From the NCBI GenBank assembly GCA_003132865.1, contig PKYZ01000912.1, forward strand, positions 1 through 5,078: DNA of 5,078 bases, given 5' to 3'. The DNA comes from Bryobacterales bacterium (lineage in GTDB: Bacteria > Acidobacteriota > Terriglobia > Bryobacterales > Bryobacteraceae). The translations under genes and the position numbers were made by a program. Shown piece after piece: positions 1-5,078 of the stretch. A model generated the notes under the pieces. That model was not told the DNA's origin. It did not search any database and saw only the letters and a list, made by a program, of their open reading frames with translations. Each line of letters starts with the position of its first letter. The first letter of the stretch is position 1.

Positions 1-219
1 CCCATCATGATGACCATGCTCGTGGCAACTCTTGGACTCCTGCCCGCGGCGCTGTCGCATGACATTGGATCGGATTCGCAAAGGCCCTTCGCGATCGTCA
101 TTGTAGGCGGCCTGATTTCCGATCTGCTGCTGAGCATCGTCCTTTTGCCCACGTTTTATGTCTGGATCGCGGGGGATAAGGATGTGCTACCGAAACCGGA
201 GGCTTCCTTTGAACACTAA
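1..219 (+). CDS. C-terminal end of RND heavy-metal/cation efflux pump (CusA/CzcA type), 5'-truncated by window
   Basis: The reading frame is open from base 1 to a TAA at 217-219, giving the last 72 residues of a larger protein. The inner-membrane RND pump couples proton influx to export of metal ions or other cations through a periplasmic adaptor and an outer-membrane channel. The visible segment matches the last two membrane helices of the CusA/CzcA family: a helix with MLVATLGLLPAAL, the short loop with the family signature of a GS/GA-x-x-QRP pattern (GSDSQRPFA), then the final helix IVIVGGLISDLLLSIVLLP followed by TFY and a short charged tail. These proteins are usually over 1000 residues, so most of the gene lies left of the window. 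Its last 11 nt overlap the downstream channel gene, which supports one operon. Substrate (Cu/Ag, Co/Zn/Cd or other) cannot be decided because the substrate-binding residues are outside the window. The family assignment is firm; the subfamily is inferred. Confidence 0.9.
   Translation, partial: PIMMTMLVATLGLLPAALSHDIGSDSQRPFAIVIVGGLISDLLLSIVLLPTFYVWIAGDKDVLPKPEASFEH
198..202 (+). promoter_or_regulatory. Ribosome binding site deciding the TTG start of the outer-membrane channel gene
   Basis: A perfect GGAGG lies inside the end of the RND pump gene, with a 6-nt gap to the TTG at 209-211. No other candidate start nearby (ATG at 158 or 182) has such a site; ATG 182 has only a G-run upstream. The position also fits termination-reinitiation coupling, because translation of the pump ends at 219. 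Confidence 0.7.
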
Positions 220-1492
220 ACGCGGAGCTTGGGCAGTTTGCGCCGTGCTGGCATCGATGCCGTGCGCGGGCCCGGCATTCGGACAGGCGACGCCGGGGGT
301 CAAAATCACGCTCGACGACGCCATCCAGCTCGCGCTCCGGCACAACCACACTTTGCTGGCCGCTCGGACCACCATCCAACAGAACCAGGCCGCGGAAATC
401 ACCGCCAACCTGCGCCCGAACCCGACCTTCTTCACAGATTGGGAATACCTGCCCCTGTTCTCCCACCCCCAAGGCGAGACTATTTCTGCGTACCTCCAAG
501 CCTCGACCGAGGGCGACGTGGGGTTGAGCTACCTTTTTGAACGCGGCCACAAGCGGGCGCGCCGCTTGGAAGCAGCCAGAGCTGCCACCGCCGTGACGCG
601 CTCGCAGGTAACGGATAATGAACGCGGCGTCGCGTTTCAAGTGGGTTCTCTCTTCGTCAATGCCCAGCTTGCGGAGTCGACTCTCGAGCTCGCCCAGACG
701 GATGTGAAGAGCTTTCAGAAAACTGTCGACATCAGCGAAATCCAGTACAAAGATGGCGGCATTAGCGAGAACGATTACCTGAAGATCAAGATCCAGTTGC
801 TGCAATTTCAGACTGACGTCCAACAGGCGCTGGTCAACAGGGTCCAGGCGCTGTCGGACCTCCGGCAACAATTAGGTTATGAGTCGGTGCCTGCCGATTA
901 CGACGTTGTTGGGGAATTCGAATACCGCCCGCTGGCGGTCACTATCGGGGAACTGCAAGCCAAAGCCCTTCAGAACCGGCCGGACCTGCGCGCGGCGGTG
1001 TTGGGCGTTACAGCCGCCAACAGCCAATATTCGCTCGCTAAGGCGAATGGCAAGCAGGATCCCACTATCTCCGCCAACTACTCGCACGCTAACGGCATCA
1101 GCGGCGCTACCTGGTCGTTCAGCATTCCGCTCGCGATTTTTGACCGCAACCAGGGCAATATTGCGCAAACGCGTATTGCCATCCGGCAAGCTGAGGAACA
1201 GCAGAAAGCCGCCAGCGGGCAGGTACCGACCGACGTAAAAGACGCCTACGAGGGGATCGAGGAGAGCGCGCGCGTGGCTCAGCTTTATAAATCCACCTAT
1301 CTCGAGGTCGCGCAAAAGAGCCGCGACATCAGCGAATACGCCTACCGGCGCGGCGCCGTGGCCCTGCTCGACTTCCTCGACGCCGAGCGCACCTATCGCG
1401 CCACCCAGCTCGCCTACCGTCAAGCGGTAGCGGCTTATTTGACCGCCCTGGAGCAGCTTCGCCAGGCGGTGGGAACCAGGGACTTGCCTTGA
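209..1492 (+). CDS. TolC/CzcC-like outer-membrane efflux channel protein
   Basis: This encodes the outer-membrane and periplasmic tunnel component of the tripartite RND pump. From the TTG at 209 the protein has 427 residues, normal for CusC/CzcC/TolC proteins (about 410-480). A Sec signal peptide is visible: basic NTKR, a hydrophobic stretch AWAVCAVLASM, and likely cleavage near AFG-Q at residues 23-26. The one Cys in that region (residue 19) is not in a proper lipobox, so lipidation is unlikely. Two outer-membrane efflux repeats follow, roughly residues 33-225 and 245-420. Recognisable family motifs are ITLDDAIQLAL (33-43), NRPDLRAA (256-263), SIPLAIFDRNQGNIAQ (305-320, the strand-turn typical of CusC/CzcC) and YRRGAVALLDFLDAERTYRA (379-398). 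The gene overlaps the pump gene by 11 nt, so pump and channel are probably translationally coupled. The TTG start was chosen for its GGAGG site and clean signal peptide; ATG 182 would add nine residues (MCYRNRRLP) in front. Confidence 0.9.
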   Translation: MNTKRGAWAVCAVLASMPCAGPAFGQATPGVKITLDDAIQLALRHNHTLLAARTTIQQNQAAEITANLRPNPTFFTDWEYLPLFSHPQGETISAYLQASTEGDVGLSYLFERGHKRARRLEAARAATAVTRSQVTDNERGVAFQVGSLFVNAQLAESTLELAQTDVKSFQKTVDISEIQYKDGGISENDYLKIKIQLLQFQTDVQQALVNRVQALSDLRQQLGYESVPADYDVVGEFEYRPLAVTIGELQAKALQNRPDLRAAVLGVTAANSQYSLAKANGKQDPTISANYSHANGISGATWSFSIPLAIFDRNQGNIAQTRIAIRQAEEQQKAASGQVPTDVKDAYEGIEESARVAQLYKSTYLEVAQKSRDISEYAYRRGAVALLDFLDAERTYRATQLAYRQAVAAYLTALEQLRQAVGTRDLP

Positions 1493-1494
1493 TA

Positions 1495-1746
1495 ATGGAC
1501 CCGCACGAGGTTGTGGAATTCGCGCCGAAGAACGATATCGTCGTTTTTCCGGGCGCCAGGACCGCCACAGACCCGATTGCGGCGTGGAAGACGTGCGCCG
1601 GCTTCGTCAAGATTTTCCTGTGCGGACCACAGGGCGGCCCCAGTTATATCCGTGCTTTGAAGCTGCCCTTTCCACAAGTGCCGTTGATTGCCACCGGCGG
1701 CGTAGATCAAAGAACCGCCGGCGATTTCATCCTGAACGGGGCCACC
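1495..1746 (+). pseudogene. eda: Internal fragment of KDPG/KHG aldolase (eda), lacking both ends
   Basis: This 84-codon stretch reads as the central-to-C-terminal part of 2-keto-3-deoxy-6-phosphogluconate aldolase, the enzyme that cleaves KDPG to pyruvate and glyceraldehyde-3-phosphate in the Entner-Doudoroff pathway. Visible family motifs in order are DPHEVVEFA, the VVFPGA-x-T turn, AAWK, FVKIF with the Schiff-base lysine (AAG at 1609-1611), GGPSYIRALK-x-PFPQVPLIA, and the phosphate-binding TGGV followed by TAGDFILNGAT. Family proteins are about 205-220 residues. The N-terminal half, which carries the catalytic glutamate, is absent, and similarity stops after NGAT where GxG and the C-terminal helices should follow. 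Usually conserved positions are changed: the expected AGADFVK reads TCAGFVK and the Pro after K-x-F is Leu. It starts 2 nt after the channel gene stop (possible ATG 1495 or TTG 1489) and remains open in frame into the next gene. I infer a decaying remnant; a translated fusion is less likely. Confidence 0.75.
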
Positions 1747-1777
1747 GTTCGTGAAAACCGCCCGCGCGCAAAAGGAT

Positions 1778-1782
1778 GGAGG
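1778..1782 (+). promoter_or_regulatory. Ribosome binding site deciding the start of the DUF4097-like gene
   Basis: GGAGG (within GGAGGG) is followed after 9 nt by ATG 1792. This site, together with the signal peptide that begins exactly there, separates the secreted protein from the aldolase remnant that is open in the same frame upstream. Confidence 0.65.
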
Positions 1783-1791
1783 GTGACCACT

Positions 1792-2532
1792 ATGACAAAC
1801 AAACTGGTGATGGTTTTCGGGCTGAGCGTGCTCGGAACGATACATCCGTTGCCGGCCGCGGAGGGAGTCTACGAGATAGGACCCAAGCAGTCGTTTGAAG
1901 TAACCAATACGGAGCGGGTGCCCTTCGCACCGGGCGGAACCATTCGTCTCCACAACTCGTACGGCTACTTGACGGTGGAAGGCTGGGATGAACCAGAGGT
2001 TGAGATCGCCGTCATCAAGTCGACCGATAGCTTCCATGAACCCAGCCAGCAGGAGCGCGCGGAACAGCCCTTCGCGCAGGTCCGCGTGGTCACCGAACGG
2101 CGCTCCGATAAAGAGCTGGCGATTTCGACGATCCTTCCCGGACGCAATCGCTTTCTGCCGAAGGCTAGGCGCGGCGTCACGGTTGAGTACAGGATCCATG
2201 TGCCGCGGGACTCGCGGCTGGTAGTCCACCACGACAACGGCTACGTATGGGTAAGCGATATGACTGGAGACCTCGATGTGCGCAGCCACACCGGAGACAT
2301 GATCGTGATGCTGCCGGATCCGGGTCTATACTCGATCGACGCCAGAACCAGAATGGGCAGCGTTTCTTCCGATTTTACGGGCAAAAGTCTGAACCGTCTT
2401 AGCCAATTCCTGGTGGGTACGCACTTCGATTATGCAAGTCAGACCCCGAAGCGGCGGATCTACCTGCGCATGGGGCGTGGAAGCATCGAGATCAAGCAAG
2501 ATCTGCCGTACGGGCCTGTGGAAAAACACTGA
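1792..2532 (+). CDS. Secreted beta-repeat protein, putative adhesin-like DUF4097 type
   Basis: From ATG 1792 the product has 246 residues. It starts with a signal peptide (MTNK, hydrophobic VMVFGLSVLGTI, likely cleavage near PAA-EG at residue 23), so it is exported to the periplasm or beyond. The mature part shows short beta-strand units typical of DUF4097-like beta-solenoids: GGTIRLHNSYGYLTVEGWD (48-66), LVVHHDNGYVWVSDMTGDLDV (143-163, with a second turn RSHTGDMIVMLPD to 176), YSIDARTRMGSVSSDFTG (180-197) and IYLRMGRGSIEIKQD (223-237). A central segment (about 80-125) is charged and less regular. Molecular function is unknown for this family; names mentioning adhesin rest on fold only. The frame is open upstream to 1489, but those codons are aldolase remnant, and the GGAGG site and signal peptide favour 1792. 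The gene lies 299 nt after the channel gene, so co-transcription is possible but not shown. Confidence 0.7.
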   Translation: MTNKLVMVFGLSVLGTIHPLPAAEGVYEIGPKQSFEVTNTERVPFAPGGTIRLHNSYGYLTVEGWDEPEVEIAVIKSTDSFHEPSQQERAEQPFAQVRVVTERRSDKELAISTILPGRNRFLPKARRGVTVEYRIHVPRDSRLVVHHDNGYVWVSDMTGDLDVRSHTGDMIVMLPDPGLYSIDARTRMGSVSSDFTGKSLNRLSQFLVGTHFDYASQTPKRRIYLRMGRGSIEIKQDLPYGPVEKH

Positions 2533-2563
2533 GGATGTTGATCCAGTTCCGGGTTCGAAGCCC

Positions 2564-2815
2564 ATGATTCGCGCGCTCGGTGTCGTACTGGTCTATTTCG
2601 TAATGCTCGGCGCCTGGGTGGCAGTGGGGCTGTTCATCGTGATTGCGCCGGCGCGTTTCGGCAACCTGGTGAACGAGAGCTTCGGGCTTTTCCCGGAGGT
2701 GCGCGCGCGTGACTGGGGCAAGAAGCTGTTTCTGCGGCTGGTTGGCTTGGGACTGTTGGCGTTCGCGGCGCGCTTCGTCTGGGGTATACGGCAACTGTTC
2801 CGGCCTGGGGGGTAG
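2564..2815 (+). CDS. Small two-helix membrane protein, unknown function
   Basis: This encodes 83 residues with two predicted membrane helices: about 4-28 (LGVVLVYFVMLGAWVAVGLF followed by IVIA) and about 54-73 (KLFLRLVGLGLLAFAARFVW). The intervening loop, PARFGNLVNESFGLFPEVRARDWG, has mixed charge and contains a Pro-Ala-Arg-Phe followed by an aromatic-rich stretch seen in small uncharacterised membrane proteins; I cannot name the family. The C-terminus is basic (RQLFRPGG). The gene follows the DUF4097-like stop by 31 nt on the same strand, consistent with one transcript. ATG 2564 is the only sensible start, since it directly precedes the first helix, but no good Shine-Dalgarno sequence is visible before it. 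The composition and intact frame argue for a real gene; no function is claimed. Confidence 0.6.
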   Translation: MIRALGVVLVYFVMLGAWVAVGLFIVIAPARFGNLVNESFGLFPEVRARDWGKKLFLRLVGLGLLAFAARFVWGIRQLFRPGG

Positions 2816-2848
2816 AGGACTCAAAGGGACAAGGCCAGGAGGCAGGCC

Positions 2849-3538
2849 CTACATCGCGGCGAAGCGATAGCCTACCCACGGCTCCGTCAGAATGTACTTC
2901 GGCTTGGCGGGGTTCGGCTCGATCTTCTTGCGCAGCTGATTGATAAAAACCCGCAGATACTCTGGCTCATCGCCATAATCCGGACCCCATACGGCTTGCA
3001 GCAGCTCGCGATGTGGGACCGGCTTGCCGGCTTGCGAAACAAGATAGCGCAGCAGGTCGAACTCCTTCGGCGTCAGGCGTGTCTCTTTTCCCTTGACGTG
3101 GATGCGCCGCGTATCGAAGTCGATTTCGAGGTCCGCGGTGGCCACCGAGTGTGGGCCGCCTTCCGGCGAGGTGGGCGAGCGCCGCAGCGCCGCCCGGATG
3201 CGCGCCAGCAGTTCTTCCATGCCAAAAGGCTTGGTGATGTAATCGTCGGCGCCCGCATCGAGCGCTGCCACCTTATCCTTCTCGCTATTCCGCACGGAGA
3301 GAATGATGACCGGGACGTCCGATCCGGAGCGCAGGTGCTGGCAGGTTTCCAAGCCGCCCATGCCTGGCATGTTCATGTCCAGCAGCACCAGGTCCGGCAG
3401 TTCCTCGGAGTTCTTGGTCAGGGCATCTTCGCCGTTGCGGGCGTCGATGACTACGTACTTGTGCCCGACCAGCGTGGCCCGCATCACCCGGCGGATCTGC
3501 GGGTCGTCGTCCACCACGAGAATTTTTCCGGCGCTCAC
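2849..3538 (-). CDS. kdpE: KdpE-type OmpR/PhoB-family response regulator
   Basis: This 229-residue protein has the normal length and layout of KdpE, the DNA-binding regulator that activates potassium-transport (kdp) genes when phosphorylated by KdpD. The receiver domain spans about 4-118: acidic pocket D10/D11 in ILVVDDD, phospho-acceptor D54 in VLLDMNMPGMGG, switch Ser81 in IILSVRNSEKDK, and K103 in the motif DAGADDYITKPFGMEELLAR, which is strongly KdpE-like. The winged-helix DNA-binding domain spans about 133-227, with RLTPKEFDLLRYL, the KdpE-typical VWGPDYGDEPEYLRVFINQL and a terminal WVGYRF. The start is GTG at 3538, overlapping the upstream kinase stop as GTGA, so the pair is translationally coupled; the Shine-Dalgarno site is weak. 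It ends 33 bp from the convergent membrane-protein gene. The regulated operon is outside the window. The name rests on sequence motifs and pairing with a KdpD-like kinase. Confidence 0.88.
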   Translation of the reverse strand: MSAGKILVVDDDPQIRRVMRATLVGHKYVVIDARNGEDALTKNSEELPDLVLLDMNMPGMGGLETCQHLRSGSDVPVIILSVRNSEKDKVAALDAGADDYITKPFGMEELLARIRAALRRSPTSPEGGPHSVATADLEIDFDTRRIHVKGKETRLTPKEFDLLRYLVSQAGKPVPHRELLQAVWGPDYGDEPEYLRVFINQLRKKIEPNPAKPKYILTEPWVGYRFAAM

Positions 3539-4980
3539 GAAACCATTTCACCACGGTACACGGGCAGCGCGAAACTGAATACGGAGCCTTGCCCCGGCTC
3601 GCTGGTCACCCAGATCTTGCCGCCATGCGCCTCCACGATGCCTTTGGCGATGGCCAGGCCCATGCCGGTGCCCGGCACGCGGAAGCGGTGCTCGCGGGCG
3701 CGGAAGAATTTGTCGAAGATGCGCATCTGTTCCTGCTCGTCGATGCCGCTGCCGCGATCGGCCACACTGACTACGATCCGGCCTTCGCCTGCCCGCGCCG
3801 AAATCGTCAGCGGCGACCCGGGCGGCGAGTACTTCAGCGCGTTGTCCAGCAGTTGCCTCAAAACTTGCTGCACGAAGTCGAAATCGGCATCCGCCGCGGG
3901 TAGAGCGTCCTGGAGCCGGACGTCAACGGGCCGGTCGTGCAGTACAGGCTTGAGCTCAGCGAGGGTGGAGCCGATGATCTCGCTGACATCCTGCGGGCGC
4001 TTCTCGAGGTGCAACTTGCCCGCTTCGATGCGCACCATCTCCAGCACTTCGGCCACCAGCCGGTTCAGCCGGTCGGCCTCTTCGTCGATGATGGTCATCA
4101 ACTCGCGGTCCGCATCCGGGCGGGGTTGGCCCAGCAGGCTCGTGACGGCGGCCTTAATGGAGGTGAGGGGCGTCTTGAAATCGTGCGCCAGCGCGTCCAG
4201 CAGCGCGGATTTGAGCACCTCACTCTGGCGCGCCGCTTCGGCACGGCTGGCTTCTTCGAGCGTACGCGCCCGTTCGATCCCAATGGCCACCAGGTAGGCG
4301 ACCGCAGTCAGCACTTCTTCGGAGGGCAAGGGTCCGGTCAGCCCCAGATTGCCCAGCGAGTGCCCGCCCAGGCGCACGGGAACGATGGCCAAGCCCCGGA
4401 CTCGATCGATGAGAGCTTCGTCGCGGTCCGCTTGCAGTTGCTCGTCGGAAATCAGCGGATCGTCCGGCCCCCAGCGGAATGTTTCGTGACTCGACCTGGT
4501 GTGGAAGGCGGCGGTGGTCACACCCAGGATTCGCACCACCCGGCTGACCAGATCCTGGCTGGCCGTGCGCGCGCTGCCGCTGAGCAGCAGGCTCTGGCTC
4601 AGCGCATACAGCCCTTCGACTTCGTGGCGGCGTTCGATCGCCTCCTGGGTGCGGCGCTTGGCTCGCGCCGAGAGTTGGCTGGCCATGACCGAGGTGACCA
4701 GGAACGCAGTGAGCGCCACCCAGTTCTGCGGGTCTTGCACCTCGAACGTTCCGACCGGTGGCAGGAAGTAGTAATTGAATCCGAGCACGGCGGCCAATGA
4801 AGCGACGGTCGCCTCCAACAGCCCCCACCAGGTCGAAATCCCGAAAATGACGAGCAACAGCGTTAAGGCCACCGTGGTGTTGTTGACCGAGGCCACACGG
4901 AAATAGAATGCGATCACCAGGACGACGATGGCGGGCCCGGCGATCAGGCGGAGGGCGCGGCGGACGCGGGGATGAGTCAT
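3535..4980 (-). CDS. kdpD: KdpD-like DUF4118 sensor histidine kinase lacking the N-terminal KdpD/Usp domains
   Basis: This is the membrane sensor kinase partner of the adjacent KdpE. From ATG 4980 it has 481 residues, against about 890 for full KdpD. Four membrane helices of the DUF4118 domain occupy about 13-30, 34-50, 52-72 and 86-103, including the signature NYYFLPPVGTFEVQDPQNWV. A helical linker and a GAF-like domain (about 135-240) follow. The kinase core holds the H-box LLDALAHDFKTPLTSI with phospho-acceptor H266 (codon at 4183-4185), the N-box LRQLLDNALKYSP (N380), the G1 box DRGSGI (408-413), the F-box IFDKFFR, and the G2 box GTGMGLAIA (437-445), so it looks catalytically intact. The cytoplasmic KdpD and Usp domains of the E. 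coli protein are missing. No Shine-Dalgarno site is visible before ATG 4980, and the frame stays open to the window end without a stop, so a longer protein cannot be excluded; however, the extra codons lie in hairpin repeats. It overlaps kdpE by 4 nt. Confidence 0.85.
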   Translation of the reverse strand: MTHPRVRRALRLIAGPAIVVLVIAFYFRVASVNNTTVALTLLLVIFGISTWWGLLEATVASLAAVLGFNYYFLPPVGTFEVQDPQNWVALTAFLVTSVMASQLSARAKRRTQEAIERRHEVEGLYALSQSLLLSGSARTASQDLVSRVVRILGVTTAAFHTRSSHETFRWGPDDPLISDEQLQADRDEALIDRVRGLAIVPVRLGGHSLGNLGLTGPLPSEEVLTAVAYLVAIGIERARTLEEASRAEAARQSEVLKSALLDALAHDFKTPLTSIKAAVTSLLGQPRPDADRELMTIIDEEADRLNRLVAEVLEMVRIEAGKLHLEKRPQDVSEIIGSTLAELKPVLHDRPVDVRLQDALPAADADFDFVQQVLRQLLDNALKYSPPGSPLTISARAGEGRIVVSVADRGSGIDEQEQMRIFDKFFRAREHRFRVPGTGMGLAIAKGIVEAHGGKIWVTSEPGQGSVFSFALPVYRGEMVS

Positions 4981-4997
4981 GATGGTGTGGCGCTGTG

Positions 4998-5078
4998 GGG
5001 CAGACCTCCAGGTCGGGGTGCCCTCTGGGCCGGGTCCTCCAGGACCCGCGCACGAATAGGCCGGCGTGGACGCCGGCC
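4998..5078. repeat. Cluster of consecutive GC-rich perfect inverted repeats (hairpins) upstream of kdpD
   Basis: Four perfect stems follow one another. GACC-TCCA-GGTC lies at 5003-5014 and is enclosed by GGGCA (4998-5002) paired with TGCCC (5019-5023). GCCC-TCT-GGGC lies at 5020-5030; it shares bases with the enclosing stem, so the two are alternatives. A 7-bp stem CGGGTCC/GGACCCG with loop TCCA lies at 5031-5048. An 8-bp stem GGCCGGCG/CGCCGGCC with loop TGGA lies at 5059-5078, ending at the window edge, so the cluster may continue. The loop sequence recurs (TCCA, TCCA, and its complement TGGA), which suggests a repeated element family rather than chance GC content. It ends about 18 nt before the kinase start and could act as an mRNA leader structure, a terminator of an upstream minus-strand gene, or a REP-like intergenic repeat. 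There is no T-tract as in a classical intrinsic terminator. Confidence 0.7.

Noticed and set aside
98..871. A 257-codon minus-strand open frame opposite the channel gene.
   Set aside because: It is the antisense shadow of a well-supported TolC-like gene and has no recognisable domain or ribosome binding site.
2551..2563. A GGGTTCGAAGCCC stretch resembling a tRNA T-arm, possibly a tRNA 3' remnant or attachment site.
   Set aside because: Only three base pairs of the stem hold. There is no acceptor, anticodon or D arm nearby, and it runs directly into the start codon of the membrane-protein gene.
2802..2848. GGCCTG at 2802-2807 pairing with CAGGCC at 2843-2848 as a possible bidirectional terminator.
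   Set aside because: The loop is 35 nt, the stem is only 6 bp, and no T-tract follows on either strand.
2853..2868. A small hairpin ATCGC/GCGAT at the end of kdpE.
   Set aside because: It lies within the conserved C-terminal codons (GYRFAAM), so coding constraint explains it; five base pairs are common by chance in such DNA.
2996..4297. A 433-codon plus-strand open frame lying antisense to kdpE and kdpD.
   Set aside because: It is antisense to two well-supported genes with intact motifs, it is rich in Arg/Ser as expected from reversed GC-rich codons, and it shows no recognisable domain.
4220..5053. A 277-codon minus-strand open frame overlapping the kinase gene in another frame.
   Set aside because: Its Pro/Arg/His-rich product is a frame shadow of kdpD; the kinase frame carries all conserved motifs.

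Overview
The window is a GC-rich bacterial segment with two convergent gene blocks. Left block, plus strand: the 3' end of an RND-family heavy-metal/cation efflux pump gene (CusA/CzcA type), an overlapping gene for its TolC/CzcC-like outer-membrane channel, a stranded internal fragment of a KDPG aldolase gene (eda), a secreted beta-repeat protein of the DUF4097 type, and a small two-helix membrane protein. Right block, minus strand: a KdpD-type sensor histidine kinase and its KdpE-type response regulator, joined by a 4-nt overlap. The blocks meet tail to tail with only 33 bp between stop codons (2816-2848), and I see no convincing terminator there.

The organism cannot be named from the sequence alone. 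High GC, TTG and GTG starts, an RND-then-TolC gene order, a DUF4118 histidine kinase lacking the KdpD/Usp cytoplasmic domain, and GC-rich intergenic hairpins together resemble Acidobacteriota (Solibacteres/Bryobacterales-like). This is an impression from recall, not a search result. The presence of a tripartite RND system with an outer-membrane channel firmly implies a diderm (Gram-negative type) cell.

How the genes work together: the pump (inner membrane) and channel (outer membrane) would form an efflux complex with a periplasmic adaptor presumably encoded left of the window. The DUF4097-like protein and the small membrane protein follow on the same strand and may be co-transcribed, but nothing shows they act in efflux. 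KdpD/KdpE would form a phosphorelay controlling the Kdp potassium ATPase. No kdpFABC gene lies in the window; if present it would be expected right of 5078.

The least ordinary parts are three. First, the eda fragment (1495-1746) keeps the Schiff-base lysine region but lacks both ends of the enzyme and is open in frame into the next gene. Second, the KdpD-like kinase lacks the usual N-terminal sensor domain, although its frame stays open to the window edge. Third, a cluster of consecutive perfect hairpins (4998-5078) with recurring TCCA/TGGA loops lies directly upstream of that kinase. I found no CRISPR array, no complete tRNA or rRNA, and no transposase. No wholly new system is evident.
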